Under the pieces are notes generated by a model that worked only from the letters and a program-made list of their open reading frames with translations, did no database searches and had not been told where the DNA came from. Of a stretch of DNA of 64,000 nt, positions 27,850 to 40,940 are shown piece by piece. A program made the position numbers and the translations under genes. Position 1 is the stretch's first letter. Every line of letters begins with the position of its first letter. Source of the DNA: Sporolactobacillus sp. STSJ-5 (lineage in GTDB: Bacteria > Bacillota > Bacilli > Bacillales > Sporolactobacillaceae); NCBI RefSeq assembly GCF_024385605.1, contig NZ_JANFOJ010000011.1:45122-109121 (forward strand), in the 5' to 3' direction.

Positions 27850-28509
27850 TTATTTGCCTCCTTTCTTATTTGTCGTTCCTTTCGTCGGAAGGACTTCTCC
27901 GCGATAAATCCAAACTTTTACACCGATTCTACCATAAGTAGTCGCTGCTTCAGCTGTACCGTAATCAATGTCGGCACGCAACGTATGAAGCGGAACGGTT
28001 CCTTCACTGTAATCCTCAGTACGAGCCATATCTGCACCGCCAAGACGGCCGGCACATTGCGTTTTAATACCCTTTGCGCCTGCTCGCATTGCTCTTTGCA
28101 GTGTTTGTTTTTGCGCACGTCTCCATGAAACACGGCCTTCAAGCTGCCGAGCAATATTTTCAGCAACAAGCTTAGCATCAAGATCAGCTTGCTTAATTTC
28201 AAAAATATTTACATGGACGCGTTTGCCTGTAAGATCATTCAAAGCCTTCCGAAGGTTTTCAACTTCAGATCCGCCTTTGCCGATGACCATGCCCGGTTTT
28301 GCCGTCTTAATGGTTACATTAATCCGGTTCGCTGCGCGTTCCAGTTCAATACCGGAAACAGCGGCGTCTTTGAGCTTCTTTTCGATATATTGACGAATTT
28401 TAATATCTTCATGAAGATATGTCGCATATTCTTTATCAGCATACCATTTGGATTCCCAGTCACGAATGACTCCGATTCTGAATCCAGTAGGATTAATTTT
28501 TTGACCCAC
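27850..28509 (-). CDS. rpsC: 30S ribosomal protein S3
   Basis: 219 residues: [46 protein letters not shown] domain with [14 protein letters not shown], and C-terminal [37 protein letters not shown]. Part of the mRNA entry pore. Confidence 0.98.
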   Translation of the reverse strand: MGQKINPTGFRIGVIRDWESKWYADKEYATYLHEDIKIRQYIEKKLKDAAVSGIELERAANRINVTIKTAKPGMVIGKGGSEVENLRKALNDLTGKRVHVNIFEIKQADLDAKLVAENIARQLEGRVSWRRAQKQTLQRAMRAGAKGIKTQCAGRLGGADMARTEDYSEGTVPLHTLRADIDYGTAEAATTYGRIGVKVWIYRGEVLPTKGTTNKKGGK

Positions 28510-28512
28510 GCG

Positions 28513-28854
28513 TTATCCCTCCTTCTTTTCCGATACAATAATTGTAATGTGGCTGGTACGTTTGTTGATCTTGCTCGCACGTCCCTGGGCGCGTGGGCGG
28601 AAGCGTTTCAGCGTAGCCCCTTCATCAACAAATGCCTGTTCTACATACAAGGTATCTGTATCCATATCATAGTTGTGTTCCGCGTTAGCAATGGCGGATT
28701 TTAATACTTTTTCAATAATCGGAGATGCTGATCGCTGTGTGTTTTTCAGCACAGCAATGGCATAGCCGACATCCTTGCCCCTGATAAGATCGATAACAAG
28801 ACGTGCCTTACGAGGAGCAATACGAATTTGTTTAGCGACAGCTTTTGCTTGCAT
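28513..28854 (-). CDS. rplV: 50S ribosomal protein L22
   Basis: 113 residues from the ATG at 28854 ([63 protein letters not shown]), nine bases after AGGAGG. The tunnel loop ([21 protein letters not shown]) has the usual macrolide-sensitive form. Confidence 0.98.
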   Translation of the reverse strand: MQAKAVAKQIRIAPRKARLVIDLIRGKDVGYAIAVLKNTQRSASPIIEKVLKSAIANAEHNYDMDTDTLYVEQAFVDEGATLKRFRPRAQGRASKINKRTSHITIIVSEKKEG

Positions 28855-28872
28855 CAAAAGTTCCTCCTTTCG

Positions 28873-29154
28873 TTAGCGTGCACTTGTTTTCTTATCAGAG
28901 GAGATATGTCCGCGATAAGTTCTAGTCGGAGCAAATTCTCCAAGTTTATGTCCTACCATGTCTTCCGTAACATACACCGGTACATGCTTGCGTCCGTCAT
29001 AAACAGCAATAGTATGTCCGATGAATTCCGGGAAAATGGTCGATCTGCGTGACCATGTTTTAATGACTCTTTTCTCGTCTTTTTCATTCAGCGCAACAAC
29101 TTTTGTCATCAAATGACCATCGACAAAAGGTCCTTTTTTCAGGCTTCGGCTCAT
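28873..29154 (-). CDS. rpsS: 30S ribosomal protein S19
   Basis: 93 residues from the ATG at 29154 ([83 protein letters not shown]). The extra upstream codons of the frame overlap the ribosome site. Confidence 0.98.
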   Translation of the reverse strand: MSRSLKKGPFVDGHLMTKVVALNEKDEKRVIKTWSRRSTIFPEFIGHTIAVYDGRKHVPVYVTEDMVGHKLGEFAPTRTYRGHISSDKKTSAR

Positions 29155-29191
29155 GAGTAGGCCTCCTTCCAAATAAACTATTTATAAGCAC

Positions 29192-30025
29192 TTACTTCTT
29201 TTTACGGTGTCTGATGATAAATTGTTCAGAAGCATTTTTCTTGCTGCGTGTCTTGTAACCCATCGTTGGCTTGCCCCATGGTGACATTGGCGACTTGCGT
29301 CCGACTGGTGCTTTACCTTCACCACCACCATGCGGGTGATCGTTAGGGTTCATTACAGAACCACGGACCGTTGGGCGAATACCCTTCCAACGTGAACGTC
29401 CTGCTTTACCAACAGAAACAAGTTCATGTTCCAGGTTGCCGACTTGACCGATCGTCGCGCGGCATGTTTCAAGAACCATACGTACTTCGCCGGAAACAAG
29501 ACGAATAAGCACATATTTTCCTTCTTTACCAAGAATCTGAGCGGAAGTTCCTGCAGAACGCACGAGTTGTCCGCCTTTTCCTGGTTTTAATTCAATATTA
29601 TGAATCGTAGTACCTACTGGAATGTTCTTCAATGGAAGTGCATTTCCAACTTTAATGTCGGCATCGACACCAGATACGATCTGAGTTCCGACTTTAATGC
29701 CCTTTGGAGCAAGAATGTAGCGTTTTTCGCCGTCTACATAGTGAACAAGAGCAATGTTAGCCGTACGATTCGGATCATATTCGATCGTTGCGATCTTACC
29801 TGGTACGCCGTCCTTATTGCGTTTGAAGTCAATAACACGGTATTGACGTTTGTGGCCGCCGCCTTGGTGACGAACCGTCAGTCTGCCTTGATTGTTTCGG
29901 CCGGCCTTCTTTGGCAACGACTTCAGCAATGTTTTTTCCGGCGTATCCGTTGTAATTTCTGCGAAATCAAGTGAAGTCATATTTCTACGACCGTTGGTTG
30001 TCGGTTTGTACTTTTTAAGTGGCAT
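29192..30025 (-). CDS. rplB: 50S ribosomal protein L2
   Basis: 277 residues: [63 protein letters not shown]; the essential histidine lies in [40 protein letters not shown]. Required for subunit association and peptidyl transfer. Confidence 0.98.
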   Translation of the reverse strand: MPLKKYKPTTNGRRNMTSLDFAEITTDTPEKTLLKSLPKKAGRNNQGRLTVRHQGGGHKRQYRVIDFKRNKDGVPGKIATIEYDPNRTANIALVHYVDGEKRYILAPKGIKVGTQIVSGVDADIKVGNALPLKNIPVGTTIHNIELKPGKGGQLVRSAGTSAQILGKEGKYVLIRLVSGEVRMVLETCRATIGQVGNLEHELVSVGKAGRSRWKGIRPTVRGSVMNPNDHPHGGGEGKAPVGRKSPMSPWGKPTMGYKTRSKKNASEQFIIRHRKKK

Positions 30026-30053
30026 GATCAGTAACCTCCTTCTTTAATATTCC

Positions 30054-30344
30054 TTATTCGCCTTCGTAAAAGTTGAGTTCTTTGCTTTCCGGCGTCAAAG
30101 TGACAACAGCTTTCTTACGGTTATTTGTATAGCCTGAATAGCGGCCGTAACGTTTCGGTTTACCTTTTACGTTCAACGTATTGACTTTAACAACTTTAAC
30201 ATCGAAAATGGCTTCCACAGCGCGTTTGATTTCAGACTTATTTGCCTTTGTATCAACGTCAAATGTGTATTTCTTGTCAGCCATCTGATCAGTTGTACGT
30301 TCAGTCAGTACGGGGCGCTTTATAATATCGCGAGGATCCTTCAT
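30054..30344 (-). CDS. rplW: 50S ribosomal protein L23
   Basis: 96 residues: [83 protein letters not shown]. Docking site for trigger factor and SRP. Its start overlaps the last base of rplD. Confidence 0.98.
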   Translation of the reverse strand: MKDPRDIIKRPVLTERTTDQMADKKYTFDVDTKANKSEIKRAVEAIFDVKVVKVNTLNVKGKPKRYGRYSGYTNNRKKAVVTLTPESKELNFYEGE

Positions 30345-30967
30345 TATCCAAGCACCTCCCCAAGCTTTGCCGCAGCTTCCTTGGTGACGATCAGTTTGTT
30401 GTGTGCAACGACATCAAGAACATTGACTTCGTTTGCAGCAAGTACCTTCACTCCAGGAATGTTGCGAGATGACAAAACTGCTGTTTCGTCAACGTCGTTT
30501 GTGACAATCAGTGCCTTGTCTGAAACAGACAAATTGTTCAATAGAGTAACAATTTCCTTTGTTTTCGGAGCTTCGATCTTCAGCGTATCCAGTACGATCA
30601 GATCATTTTCCCCTGCCTTGCCGGATAGTACCGACTTAATAGCAAGTCTGCGTACCTTCTTAGGCAATTTGTAGGAATAGCTGCGCGGTGTAGGTCCGAA
30701 TACCGTACCACCGCCAACCCATTGTGGCGAGCGAATAGAGCCCTGACGCGCGCGACCGGTTCCTTTTTGTTTCCAAGGCTTGCGGCCACCGCCGCGTACA
30801 GCAGAACGATTTTTTACAGCATGTGTTCCTTGGCGTTGAGAAGCCTGTTGCATGACAACTGCTTGGTAAACAACATGTTCATTAGGTGTGATGCCGAATA
30901 CAGCGTCTGCCAATTCAACAGTTCCTACTTCAGCGCCTTTTTGATCAAATACAGTTACTTCTGGCAT
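30344..30967 (-). CDS. rplD: 50S ribosomal protein L4
   Basis: 207 residues. The tunnel loop [43 protein letters not shown] has the usual wording. Primary 23S-binding protein. Confidence 0.98.
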   Translation of the reverse strand: MPEVTVFDQKGAEVGTVELADAVFGITPNEHVVYQAVVMQQASQRQGTHAVKNRSAVRGGGRKPWKQKGTGRARQGSIRSPQWVGGGTVFGPTPRSYSYKLPKKVRRLAIKSVLSGKAGENDLIVLDTLKIEAPKTKEIVTLLNNLSVSDKALIVTNDVDETAVLSSRNIPGVKVLAANEVNVLDVVAHNKLIVTKEAAAKLGEVLG

Positions 30968-30984
30968 GGAAGCGTCCTCCCTTC

Positions 30985-31623
30985 TTATTTAGCTTCTTTT
31001 GCTTTGAGTGCGGATTTTATAACAACATAGCTCTTCTTGGCACCCGGCACATTACCGCTGATGAGAATCAATTTGCGTTCCAAATCAACTTTGGCAATGA
31101 CCAAGTTTTCAACAGTAACCGTTTCGCCGCCCATACGTCCGGCCAATTTCTTGCCCTTGAAGACGTGAGCCGGATCGATAACACCCATGGAACCGGGACG
31201 ACGGTGATAACGAGAACCGTGTGTCATTGGTCCGCGGGACTGGTTGTTTCTCTTAATTGGGCCTTGATAACCTTTACCTTTCGAAGTTCCGGTTACGTCT
31301 ACGACTTCTCCGGCTTTAAAAGTGTCGGCAGTTACTTCTTTGCCCAATTCGTAATCATCTAAATTTACATTACGGATTTCTTTAATGAAGCGCTTAGGTT
31401 CAGCCTTTGCCTTTTCAGCGTGTCCCTTTGCCGGTTTGGTAATTTTTGATGCTTTTGCATTATCAAAACCGATCTGTACAGCTTCGTAGCCATCCGTTTC
31501 AACCGTCTTCTTTTGAAGAACGATATTGTCGGATACATCGACAACCGTAACAGGGATCGCATCGCCATTTTCAGCAAAAATCTGAGTCATACCGATTTTC
31601 TTGCCTAAGATTCCCTTGCTCAT
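30985..31623 (-). CDS. rplC: 50S ribosomal protein L3
   Basis: 212 residues from the ATG at 31623 ([40 protein letters not shown]), with AGGAGGTG nearby; the W-loop reads [17 protein letters not shown]. Required for early 50S assembly. Confidence 0.98.
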   Translation of the reverse strand: MSKGILGKKIGMTQIFAENGDAIPVTVVDVSDNIVLQKKTVETDGYEAVQIGFDNAKASKITKPAKGHAEKAKAEPKRFIKEIRNVNLDDYELGKEVTADTFKAGEVVDVTGTSKGKGYQGPIKRNNQSRGPMTHGSRYHRRPGSMGVIDPAHVFKGKKLAGRMGGETVTVENLVIAKVDLERKLILISGNVPGAKKSYVVIKSALKAKEAK

Positions 31624-31653
31624 CCGTAACACCTCCTGTTTGTTCTAAATAAA

Positions 31654-31992
<339 letters not shown>

Positions 31993-32097
31993 TCAAAAAT
32001 AGACTTGCTCCACGAAAATTTCCAGATAGCCCGCCTTGGCAAAGGAGCCGGGTGTATCTGCAACCTTCCGCATCATTGCCAAAAAACCAACTTCACT

Positions 32098-32186
32098 ATT
32101 ATACCTAAATAGTAGGCACAAAGCAAGGCGAACCATCACTTTTTCAGTGACTTATACATTATAATGACTTTCTCATAAAAGATCAA
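32098..32186 (-). promoter_or_regulatory. Two tandem SigA promoters for the S10 cluster
   Basis: P1: TTGCTT (32121-32126), 17 bp, TATAAT (32098-32103). P2: TTGATC (32181-32186), 17 bp, TATAAT (32158-32163). They lie in the 324-base gap between tuf and rpsJ, which has no other gene. The leader downstream of P1 is about 130 nt; I see no strong autoregulatory hairpin in it. Confidence 0.8.
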
Positions 32187-32241
32187 ATAAAAAATATAAT
32201 TTATAGAACGACTTTGGTTTACATTCAATAAGTTAAAAAGG

Positions 32242-32276
32242 CAAAAAAAAAGAGCCCTCCGAAGAGAGTCCTTTTT
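32242..32276 (-). terminator. Intrinsic terminator after tuf
   Basis: Minus strand GGACTCTC-TTCG-GAGGGCTC (one mismatch and wobble pairs) followed by a run of nine T. It divides the str cluster (ybxF to tuf) from the S10 promoters. Confidence 0.85.
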
Positions 32277-32286
32277 CAGTCGACCA

Positions 32287-33474
32287 TTATTCAACGATTT
32301 CGGATACAGAGCCGGCGCCTACCGTACGGCCGCCTTCACGAATAGAGAATTTTGTTCCCTGTTCGATAGCGATCGGAGCAAGCAGATCAACATCCATTTC
32401 AACGTTGTCGCCAGGCATTACCATTTCAGTTCCTTCAGGAAGAGTAATGGTTCCTGTAACGTCAGTTGTTCTGAAATAGAATTGTGGACGATAGTTTGTG
32501 AAGAATGGAGTATGACGTCCACCTTCTTCTTTTTTCAGAACGTAAACTTGAGCCTTGAATTTCTTGTGGGCAGTTACGGTACCTGGTTTAATCAAAACCT
32601 GGCCACGTTCAACGCCTTCGCGGTCAACACCACGGAGCAAAGCGCCGATGTTGTCGCCGGCTTCAGCGAAGTCAAGAGTTTTACGGAACATTTCAACGCC
32701 CGTTACAGTTGACTTCTTAGGAGCATCTGTCAAACCAAGAATTTCAACTTCATCGCCGATTTTAACCGTACCACGTTCAACACGTCCGGTTGCAACGGTA
32801 CCACGACCTGTGATCGAGAATACGTCTTCGACAGGCATCATGAATGGCTTGTCATTTTCACGAACAGGAGTAGGGATGTATTCATCAACAGCCTGCATCA
32901 AGTCGAGAATATGTTGTTCTTCAACAGGATCGCCTTGCAATGCTTTCAAAGCAGAACCGCTGATTACAGGAACATCGTCACCAGGATAGTCATATTCGCT
33001 AAGAAGATCACGAACTTCCATTTCAACGAGTTCAAGAAGTTCAGGATCATCAACCTGGTCCGTCTTGTTCAAGAAGACAACGATCGCAGGAACACCTACT
33101 TGGTTAGCAAGAAGGATGTGTTCACGAGTCTGTGGCATCGGGCCGTCAACTGCGGAAACAACGAGGATTGCTCCGTCCATTTGAGCAGCACCAGTGATCA
33201 TGTTCTTTACATAGTCGGCGTGCCCTGGGCAGTCAACGTGTGCATAGTGACGTGTGTCTGTTTCATATTCAACGTGTGCAGTCGAAATTGTAATTCCGCG
33301 TTCACGTTCTTCAGGAGCACCATCGATAGAATCGTAAGCGCGAGCCTGTGCTTTACCTGATTTAGCCAATACAGTTGTAATAGCAGCAGTCAGAGTAGTT
33401 TTACCGTGGTCAACGTGACCAATTGTACCGATGTTAACATGCGGTTTTGTACGTTCATAATGTTCTTTAGCCAT
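32287..33474 (-). CDS. tuf: Elongation factor Tu
   Basis: 395 residues. G1 [10 protein letters not shown]2 RGITIST, G3 DCPGHADY, G4 NKTDQVDD, G5 SGSALKAL. It carries aminoacyl-tRNA to the ribosome. The 146-base gap to fusA is larger than in most of the cluster; I see no convincing consensus promoter there. Confidence 0.99.
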   Translation of the reverse strand: MAKEHYERTKPHVNIGTIGHVDHGKTTLTAAITTVLAKSGKAQARAYDSIDGAPEERERGITISTAHVEYETDTRHYAHVDCPGHADYVKNMITGAAQMDGAILVVSAVDGPMPQTREHILLANQVGVPAIVVFLNKTDQVDDPELLELVEMEVRDLLSEYDYPGDDVPVISGSALKALQGDPVEEQHILDLMQAVDEYIPTPVRENDKPFMMPVEDVFSITGRGTVATGRVERGTVKIGDEVEILGLTDAPKKSTVTGVEMFRKTLDFAEAGDNIGALLRGVDREGVERGQVLIKPGTVTAHKKFKAQVYVLKKEEGGRHTPFFTNYRPQFYFRTTDVTGTITLPEGTEMVMPGDNVEMDVDLLAPIAIEQGTKFSIREGGRTVGAGSVSEIVE

Positions 33475-33620
33475 GGATTGTATTATCCTCCTTTAATTCA
33501 ATAGAAAGTTTAAAATTTATATGCAGTAAGAAAGTTGGCAAGCTTAGTGCCATCTTTCCTAGCTTACAATAAAATAAATGGTGTGACAATTAATTTAATA
33601 AGCATGCGCGGTTAAAGTAA

Positions 33621-35699
33621 TTATTCACCGGTTGCCTTCTTAATAATTTCTTCACTGACGCTCTTCGGCACTTGTTCGTAGTGATCGAATTGCATCGTGA
33701 AGGTTCCGCGTCCCTGAGTTGCAGAACGAAGGTTTGTCGCATAGCCAAACATTTCCGCGAGAGGAACGTGAGCACTGACAACCTGAACACCTTGGCGTGC
33801 TTCCATGCCATCAACGCGTCCGCGGCGGCTTGTGATATCACCCATAATATCTCCTAAATACTCTTCAGGCATGCTGACTTCCACTTTCATGATCGGTTCA
33901 AGAATAACCGGTGCACACACAGATTTAGCGGCTTTCAATGCCATTGAAGCTGCAATCTTGAACGCCATTTCACTGGAATCGACATCGTGATAGGATCCGT
34001 CAACAAGACTTGCTTTCACGTCGATCAATGGATAACCGGCAAGCAATCCGTTTTGCAACGAATCTTTTAAGCCTGCCTCAACCGCAGGGATGTATTCACG
34101 AGGAACAACACCACCGACGATTTTGTTTTCGAATATGAATCCTTCGCCTTCTTTTTGAGGTTCGAATTCAATCCAAACGTGACCGTATTGACCACGACCG
34201 CCAGATTGGCGAATAAATTTACCTTCTGCTCTGCCTGCCTTGGTCAGCGTTTCACGATAAGCAACTTGCGGGTTACCGACATTCGCATCAACCTTGAATT
34301 CGCGACGCATACGGTCAACGATGATATCGAGGTGAAGCTCACCCATACCACCGATAATGGTCTGGCCGGTTTCTTCATCTGTATGCGTTTTGAAGGTTGG
34401 ATCTTCTTCAGCAAGTTTTGCAAGGGCAATGCCCATCTTATCCTGATCTGCCTTCGATTTCGGTTCGATGGCAACATGGATAACAGGATCAGGGAATTCC
34501 ATCGATTCAAGAACAATGAGATGATCCTCATCGCACAGTGTATCTCCGGTTGTCGTATTTTTCAAGCCGACTGCTGCTGCGATATCTCCAGAATAAACTT
34601 TTTTGATTTCGCTGCGGTGGTTGGCGTGCATTTGAAGAATACGTCCCATACGTTCACGATTGTCTTTCGTTGAGTTCTGTACATAAGAACCTGCTTCGAT
34701 TGTTCCTGAATAGACACGGAAGAAAGTCAGCTTACCAACGAACGGGTCGGTCATTACTTTAAAGGCCAATGCCGCAAATGGTGCATTGTCGTCAGCCGGA
34801 CGTAATGCTTCTTCGCCCGTATCTGGCAATGTACCCTTGATTGCAGGAACATCAAGCGGTGAAGGGAGATAATCAATGCATGCATCCAGTACGTGTTGAA
34901 CACCTTTATTCTTAAAGGCCGTACCGCACAATACAGGATAGAATTTAACGGCACACGTTGCCTTACGAATTGCCGCTTTTAATTCTTCTACAGAGATTTC
35001 TTCGCCATTCAGATATTTTTCCATGATGTCGTCATCAACGTCAGCAACGGCTTCAACGAGTTTTTCATGGTATTCTTCAGCTTGTTCCTTGTATTCAGCC
35101 GGAATCTCTTCGGCATCTACAATGGAACCCTGATCGTCTTCATAAACATATGCCTGCATGTTTACCAAGTCGATTTCGCCTTGATAATTATCTTCAGCGC
35201 CCATTGGTAATTGAATCGGGTGAGCGTTCGCTTGAAGACGTTCATGCAATGTTTTGCAAGAATAAAGGAAATCAGCGCCGATCTTATCCATCTTGTTAAC
35301 AAATACAATTCTAGGCACACCGTATGTCGTTGCCTGACGCCAAACAGTTTCTGTTTGTGGTTCAACACCGGATTGTGCATCAAGAACCGTTACGGCTCCG
35401 TCAAGAACACGAAGTGAACGTTCTACTTCAACAGTAAAGTCCACGTGTCCCGGGGTGTCGATAATGTTGATTCGATGGTTCTTCCATTGAGCGGTTGTCG
35501 CCGCAGATGTGATCGTAATTCCGCGTTCCTTTTCCTGATCCATCCAGTCCATTTGTGAAGCCCCTTCATGGGTTTCACCGATTTTATGGATACGGCCTGA
35601 ATAGAAGAGAATACGCTCGGTTGTTGTCGTCTTGCCGGCATCAATGTGAGCCATGATACCGATATTGCGCGTCTTTTCCAAGGAGAATTCCCTTGCCAT
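33621..35699 (-). CDS. fusA: Elongation factor G
   Basis: 692 residues: [58 protein letters not shown]. Domains I-V complete to ATGE at the end. Catalyses translocation. Residues commonly linked to fusidic acid resistance are not obviously altered, judged only by eye. Confidence 0.99.
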   Translation of the reverse strand: MAREFSLEKTRNIGIMAHIDAGKTTTTERILFYSGRIHKIGETHEGASQMDWMDQEKERGITITSAATTAQWKNHRINIIDTPGHVDFTVEVERSLRVLDGAVTVLDAQSGVEPQTETVWRQATTYGVPRIVFVNKMDKIGADFLYSCKTLHERLQANAHPIQLPMGAEDNYQGEIDLVNMQAYVYEDDQGSIVDAEEIPAEYKEQAEEYHEKLVEAVADVDDDIMEKYLNGEEISVEELKAAIRKATCAVKFYPVLCGTAFKNKGVQHVLDACIDYLPSPLDVPAIKGTLPDTGEEALRPADDNAPFAALAFKVMTDPFVGKLTFFRVYSGTIEAGSYVQNSTKDNRERMGRILQMHANHRSEIKKVYSGDIAAAVGLKNTTTGDTLCDEDHLIVLESMEFPDPVIHVAIEPKSKADQDKMGIALAKLAEEDPTFKTHTDEETGQTIIGGMGELHLDIIVDRMRREFKVDANVGNPQVAYRETLTKAGRAEGKFIRQSGGRGQYGHVWIEFEPQKEGEGFIFENKIVGGVVPREYIPAVEAGLKDSLQNGLLAGYPLIDVKASLVDGSYHDVDSSEMAFKIAASMALKAAKSVCAPVILEPIMKVEVSMPEEYLGDIMGDITSRRGRVDGMEARQGVQVVSAHVPLAEMFGYATNLRSATQGRGTFTMQFDHYEQVPKSVSEEIIKKATGE

Positions 35700-35804
35700 G
35701 GTTTTCTCTCCTTCCTAATAGTGGATGCTCAAAGTGTTAGGAAAAAAGAGTATAAGCATTTTCTTGACTCTTTCCAACTTCCATTTTGAACATCGATTTT
35801 TTTA

Positions 35805-36275
35805 TTACCAGCGATAATGAGCAAAAGCTTTGTTGGCTTCAGCCATTTTGTGCATGTCTTCGCGTTTCTTAACCGATGCGCCGGTATTGTTTGAAGCATC
35901 GATAATTTCGTTTGCTAACCGTTCAACCATCGTTTTTTCTCCACGAAGTCTTGAATAGTTAACCAAGTAGCGAAGTCCTAAAGTCGTCCGGCGTTCAGGG
36001 CGAACTTCAACTGGCACCTGATAGTTAGATCCGCCGACACGGCGTGCTTTAACTTCAAGTACAGGCATAACATTCTTCAGTGCCTGTTCAAATACTTCCA
36101 TAGGTTCCTGATTTGTACGTTCCTTAATCAGATCAAATGCCTGATAGAGAATGGTTTGCGCCTTTCCCTTTTTGCCGTCTTCCATAATCCGGTTGATCAA
36201 ACGAGTGACCAGTTTGGAATTATAAAGCGGATCAGGTAATACATCGCGTCTTTCGACAGGGCCTTTTCTAGGCAT
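35805..36275 (-). CDS. rpsG: 30S ribosomal protein S7
   Basis: 156 residues: [50 protein letters not shown], ending [14 protein letters not shown]. Organises the 3' major domain of 16S rRNA. Confidence 0.98.
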   Translation of the reverse strand: MPRKGPVERRDVLPDPLYNSKLVTRLINRIMEDGKKGKAQTILYQAFDLIKERTNQEPMEVFEQALKNVMPVLEVKARRVGGSNYQVPVEVRPERRTTLGLRYLVNYSRLRGEKTMVERLANEIIDASNNTGASVKKREDMHKMAEANKAFAHYRW

Positions 36276-36303
36276 GTTAATTCCTCCTCCCAGTTAATAG
36301 TGA

Positions 36304-36717
36304 TTAAGCCTTAGGCTTCTTTGCGCCGTATTTCGAGCGGCCTTGCTTACGGTCAACAACACTAGCCGTATCCAGAGCGCCGCGGATAACATGATAACGC
36401 ACACCAGGGAGGTCCTTCACACGTCCGCCGCGAATCAGAACAACACTGTGTTCCTGAAGGTTGTGGCCGATTCCCGGGATATAGGCGTTGACTTCGATAT
36501 TGTTTGACAAACGAACACGAGCGTATTTACGAAGCGCAGAGTTTGGCTTCTTAGGTGTCATCGTTCCGACACGAGTGCACACGCCCCTCTTTTGTGGAGC
36601 AAAATCATCAGTCAACGATTTTTTGAAACTGTTGTAGCCTCTGTTTAATGCAGGCGCCGTAGACTTTTTGATTTTTGACTTACGTCCTTGACGAATTAAT
36701 TGATTAATTGTAGGCAT
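36304..36717 (-). CDS. rpsL: 30S ribosomal protein S12
   Basis: 137 residues: [33 protein letters not shown]... [62 protein letters not shown]. Both streptomycin-related lysines (PKKPNS and GRVKDLPGV) are wild type. A hairpin lies between this gene and ybxF (see the separate entry). Confidence 0.98.
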   Translation of the reverse strand: MPTINQLIRQGRKSKIKKSTAPALNRGYNSFKKSLTDDFAPQKRGVCTRVGTMTPKKPNSALRKYARVRLSNNIEVNAYIPGIGHNLQEHSVVLIRGGRVKDLPGVRYHVIRGALDTASVVDRKQGRSKYGAKKPKA

Positions 36718-36785
36718 TTACCTGTTCCTCCTTTCAAATTTCTAAACCCACTGATCCAGGCGGTTCATTTCTCGCGCAAAAAAGT

Positions 36786-36820
36786 GTTTTTGCAAGGATC
36801 GCCTTGCAAAAACATCATTT
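36786..36820 (-). terminator. Strong hairpin with T-run between ybxF and rpsL (terminator or attenuator)
   Basis: GTTTTTGCAAGG and CCTTGCAAAAAC form a 12-bp perfect stem with a 4-base loop that begins right after the ybxF stop; on the minus strand ACTTTTTTG follows. It looks like an intrinsic terminator, yet rpsL starts only about 70 bases further on and I find no promoter in that interval. Confidence 0.7.
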
Positions 36821-37069
36821 TTTTATCGCAACAGCCGATGCTCCGACTTCAATGCCGCAAGCCTGGCCTAGCTTCTTCATTGAGGCCACTTTACTTACAG
36901 GCACTTTCAATTCTTCCGCAAGTATCAGTACTTTATTGGTTACACGCACATCTGCATCTTCGGCAATGACAACCTCTTTAACACGGTTTTCTTTCAACGC
37001 CTTGATTGCTTGCTTCGTGCCAATAATCACATCGTTCTTCGATTGTGTCACTTTTTCATAAGAAATCAC
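36815..37069 (-). CDS. ybxF: L7Ae-family K-turn RNA-binding protein
   Basis: 84 residues from the GTG at 37069 ([82 protein letters not shown]). GGAGG sits just upstream; the earlier TTG codon overlaps that site. The G-T-K-Q and L-G-x-A-C-G-I-E-V motifs bind kink-turn RNA. Also called rplGB or rulS. First gene of the str cluster under the promoter at 37113-37142. Confidence 0.95.
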   Translation of the reverse strand: MISYEKVTQSKNDVIIGTKQAIKALKENRVKEVVIAEDADVRVTNKVLILAEELKVPVSKVASMKKLGQACGIEVGASAVAIKK

Positions 37070-37112
37070 GAAAGAATCCTCCAAAGTAACAAGTGTAAAA
37101 GAACACTCAGAT

Positions 37113-37142
37113 ATAATAGCACCCGCCCTTGACCATTGTCAA
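37113..37142 (-). promoter_or_regulatory. SigA promoter for the str cluster
   Basis: TTGACA (37137-37142), 18 bp, TATTAT (37113-37118) on the minus strand, in the 81 bases between rpoC and ybxF. Confidence 0.75.
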
Positions 37143-37150
37143 TGGCTGAA

Positions 37151-40100
37151 TCAACTTTCTTGATTCAACAGTGCTTCAACCGGTTCCGCTTTCGTATCCG
37201 AACCTTGTGCGTCGCCCTCAGTTTCAACAACAACATTACGATATTTCGGCATTCCGGTTCCGGCAGGAATGAGTTTGCCGATAATAACATTTTCCTTCAA
37301 GCCGAGCAGTTCATCAACTTTGCCCTTAATTGCGGCATCAGTCAGGACACGTGTCGTTTCCTGGAACGAAGCAGCGGACAGGAAGGAATCTGTTTCAAGT
37401 GCTGCCTTGGTGATACCAAGCAATACAGGATGCGCAGTCGCCGGTAATTTGCGATTAAGCAGCACATCGCGGTTGTCATCCTTAAAGCGATGAATATCAA
37501 CAAGTGCTCCCGGTAATACGGTCGTATCTCCGCTGTCAATAACACGAACTTTACGCATCATTTGGCGTACCATGACTTCGACGTGTTTATCGCCGATTTC
37601 TACACCCTGCATACGGTAAACCTTTTGAACTTCACGCAGCAAATAATTTTGCACACCTTGCAGTCCGACAACATGAAGCAGTTCTTTAGGATCGATCGAG
37701 CCACTGATCAGCGGCTGTCCGGCTTTGACTTCATTGCCCTCAGCAACTTTCATTCGTGCACTCACCGGTACTGTATAGGTTCGGGTTTCCAATGCGCCTT
37801 TGACAACAATTTCGCGTTTATCCTTCAACTCGGTTACCGATGTAACGGTTCCGTCAATTTCAGTGATGGTTGCCTGGCCTTTAGGATTCCGGGCTTCAAA
37901 CAATTCTTGAATACGCGGAAGACCTTGTGTAATGTCGTCTCCGGCAACACCGCCGGTATGGAACGTACGCATGGTCAGCTGAGTACCAGGTTCGCCAATT
38001 GATTGCGCGGCGATAATGCCAACGGATTCGCCCACTTCAACCTCTGAACCGGTAGCCAAGTTACGGCCATAGCATTTTTTGCAGACACCATGTCTTGTTT
38101 CACAGGTAAATACCGTACGAATTTCAACTTCGGTAATACCGGCTTCCACAATCTTGGTTGCTCTGTCTTCGTTAATCAGCTGGTTCTTCTTAACGAGTAC
38201 TTCGTCAGTGTCTGGATGATAAACCGTTTGATTTGCCGTACGACCGACTAGACGGTCATACAAACTTTCAATTTCTTCGTTGCCTTCGCGAATCGCATGC
38301 ACAAGAATACCGCGATCCGTACCGCAATCGTCTTCTCTGACAATGACATCTTGAGCAACATCGACAAGACGTCGAGTCAAGTAACCAGAGTTTGCCGTCT
38401 TTAGTGCGGTATCGGCAAGTCCCTTACGTGCACCGTGAGTTGAAATAAAGTATTCCAACACGGTCAGACCTTCACGGAAACTTGAAATAATAGGAAGTTC
38501 GATAATTCGACCAGAAGGATCGGCCATCAAACCACGCATACCGGCAAGCTGAGTAAAGTTCGATGCATTACCACGGGCACCGGAATCACTCATCATGAAA
38601 ATCGGGTTGGTCTTTGCCAACGAATCCATCAGCTTGGATTGAATCGTATCTTTTGCATCGCTCCAAATGCCGACAATGCGTTCATAACGTTCATCCTCAG
38701 TGATTAAGCCTCGGCGGAACTGCTTCGTTACTTTCTGCACATTTTCTTCCGCATTATCAAGGATTTCTTTCTTTTCCGGAAGCACGATAACATCGGATAC
38801 ACCAACGGTTATTCCGGCTTTCGTCGAATATTGGAATCCAAGCGCCTTTAAGCGGTCAAGGAATTTAGAAGTCTCGGTAACTTTATACTTTTTAAATACT
38901 TCTGCAATAATGTGTCCGAGATACCCTTTCTTAAATGGCGGGATCTCTTCACGAGCGGCGATTTCCTTTGGAATATCCGAACCCATTGGTACAAAATATT
39001 TATTCGGAGTCGCAACCTGAAGATTTTTATCCGTTGGCTCATTAATGTATGGGAACGTCGGCGGCAGGACATGGTTGAAAATTAATTTCCCTGCCGTTGT
39101 CAGCAAGTATTGTTTATTTTGTTCTTCCGTAAACGTCGGATTATGCGTCGACGATGCGGGAATTGCAATCCGCGAATGCAGATGCAGGTAGCCGTTGTAG
39201 TAAGCGAGCATAACTTCATCCGCATCCTTGAAAATCTTACCTTCGCCAATAGCGCCTTTGCGTTCGAGTGTCAGGTAATAGTTACCCAGCACCATGTCCT
39301 GAGAAGGCGTAACAATTGGCTTGCCGTCTTTCGGGTTCAGGATATTTTGTGCACCAAGCATCAACAGACGAGCTTCCGCCTGCGCTTCGGCAGACAGTGG
39401 CACGTGAACGGCCATCTGGTCACCGTCAAAGTCCGCGTTGTATGCGGTACATACGAGTGGGTGAAGACGGATCGCACGTCCTTCTACTATTCTTGGTTCA
39501 AAAGCCTGGATACCGAGACGGTGCAGCGTAGGGGCACGGTTCAAGAGAACCGGATGTTCCTTAATAACATCTTCAAGAACACCCCACACATCCGCATGGA
39601 TTTTCTCAACTTTGCGTTTTGCGCTTTTAATATTGTTGGCAATGCCGCGACTTACAAGCTCTTTCATAACAAACGGCTTGAACAGTTCCAAAGCCATTTC
39701 TTTTGGCAGCCCGCATTGATACATTTGCAACGTCGGACCTACAGCAATAACGGAACGGCCGGAATAATCGACACGTTTCCCGAGCAGGTTCTGGCGGAAG
39801 CGGCCTTGCTTTCCCTTTAACATATGGGAAAGTGATTTCAGCGGTCTGTTACCGGGTCCGGTAACCGGACGGCCGCGACGGCCGTTATCGATAAGTGAAT
39901 CGACCGCTTCCTGCAGCATACGTTTTTCATTTTGAACAATAATGCTTGGTGCCCCTAATTCGAGCAGACGTTTCAAACGGTTGTTACGGTTAATAACTCT
40001 CCGGTAAAGATCGTTCAAATCGGACGTTGCGAAACGTCCGCCGTCTAGTTGAACCATTGGGCGAAGTTCCGGCGGAATGACCGGAAGTACATCCAGGATC

Positions 40101-40777
40101 ATCCAAGAAGGTTCGTTACCGGACTCACGGAACGCTTCAATAACTTCGAGTCTTTTCACTGCACGCGTTCTTCTTTGTCCTTGAACACTCTTTAGTTCTT
40201 CCTGCAATGTATCTGATTCTTTGTCCAAATCAACATCTTGCAAGAGCTTTTTAATCGATTCGGCACCCATTCCGGCTTTGAATGTGTTACCGTATTTTTC
40301 ACGGTAAGCACGATATTCTTTTTCGGACAGCAGCTGTTTTTTCTCAAGCGGAGTATCACCTGGTTCGGTCACTACATAAGAGGCAAAGTAGATAACTTCT
40401 TCCAGTGCTCTTGGAGACATATCCAGCAAAAGTCCCATCCGGCTCGGAATGCCTTTGAAATACCAAATATGGGATACAGGAGCAGCCAGCTCAATATGAC
40501 CCATGCGCTCTCTGCGGACCTTTGCCCGAGTAACTTCAACACCGCAACGATCACAAACAACGCCCTTGTACCGGACGCGTTTATATTTACCGCAATGACA
40601 CTCCCAGTCCTTGGTAGGCCCGAAGATGCGTTCGCAGAACAAGCCGTCCTTTTCCGGTTTCAGTGTTCGGTAATTGATTGTCTCAGGTTTTTTTACTTCA
40701 CCGTGAGACCATGACCTGATTTTGTCAGGTGAAGCTAAACCAATCTTCATAAATTCAAATTTATTGACATCCAGCAA
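37151..40777 (-). CDS. rpoC: RNA polymerase beta' subunit
   Basis: 1208 residues from the TTG at 40777 ([67 protein letters not shown]), placed about eight bases after GGGAGG and matching the Bacillus start; the frame can be extended 12 codons upstream but is not conserved there. [12 protein letters not shown] carries the three catalytic aspartates. Zinc-binding cysteines are seen at CHCGKYKR...CDRCG and again at CGTDRG...CKKCYGR. Ends 9 bases before the -35 box of ybxF. Confidence 0.99.
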   Translation of the reverse strand: MLDVNKFEFMKIGLASPDKIRSWSHGEVKKPETINYRTLKPEKDGLFCERIFGPTKDWECHCGKYKRVRYKGVVCDRCGVEVTRAKVRRERMGHIELAAPVSHIWYFKGIPSRMGLLLDMSPRALEEVIYFASYVVTEPGDTPLEKKQLLSEKEYRAYREKYGNTFKAGMGAESIKKLLQDVDLDKESDTLQEELKSVQGQRRTRAVKRLEVIEAFRESGNEPSWMILDVLPVIPPELRPMVQLDGGRFATSDLNDLYRRVINRNNRLKRLLELGAPSIIVQNEKRMLQEAVDSLIDNGRRGRPVTGPGNRPLKSLSHMLKGKQGRFRQNLLGKRVDYSGRSVIAVGPTLQMYQCGLPKEMALELFKPFVMKELVSRGIANNIKSAKRKVEKIHADVWGVLEDVIKEHPVLLNRAPTLHRLGIQAFEPRIVEGRAIRLHPLVCTAYNADFDGDQMAVHVPLSAEAQAEARLLMLGAQNILNPKDGKPIVTPSQDMVLGNYYLTLERKGAIGEGKIFKDADEVMLAYYNGYLHLHSRIAIPASSTHNPTFTEEQNKQYLLTTAGKLIFNHVLPPTFPYINEPTDKNLQVATPNKYFVPMGSDIPKEIAAREEIPPFKKGYLGHIIAEVFKKYKVTETSKFLDRLKALGFQYSTKAGITVGVSDVIVLPEKKEILDNAEENVQKVTKQFRRGLITEDERYERIVGIWSDAKDTIQSKLMDSLAKTNPIFMMSDSGARGNASNFTQLAGMRGLMADPSGRIIELPIISSFREGLTVLEYFISTHGARKGLADTALKTANSGYLTRRLVDVAQDVIVREDDCGTDRGILVHAIREGNEEIESLYDRLVGRTANQTVYHPDTDEVLVKKNQLINEDRATKIVEAGITEVEIRTVFTCETRHGVCKKCYGRNLATGSEVEVGESVGIIAAQSIGEPGTQLTMRTFHTGGVAGDDITQGLPRIQELFEARNPKGQATITEIDGTVTSVTELKDKREIVVKGALETRTYTVPVSARMKVAEGNEVKAGQPLISGSIDPKELLHVVGLQGVQNYLLREVQKVYRMQGVEIGDKHVEVMVRQMMRKVRVIDSGDTTVLPGALVDIHRFKDDNRDVLLNRKLPATAHPVLLGITKAALETDSFLSAASFQETTRVLTDAAIKGKVDELLGLKENVIIGKLIPAGTGMPKYRNVVVETEGDAQGSDTKAEPVEALLNQES

Positions 40778-40940
40778 GGGGGCAACCTCCCTTATATTTT
40801 CAGTGTCTGGCATAAAGTGCCATCGCTTTAGTTCACCGAGTTGTTGTATGTTAGAAAACTATTTTGCTGCTTAGGAAAAAGAGCAGTTGAATCGTTTTCC
40901 AGGCGCAAAACATATTCTATAAGAGGTTGATTCATAGAAC

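Noticed and set aside
33475..33620. Possible promoter between fusA and tuf
   Set aside because: A TATAAA-like box is present but no -35 box at suitable distance, so it was not listed.
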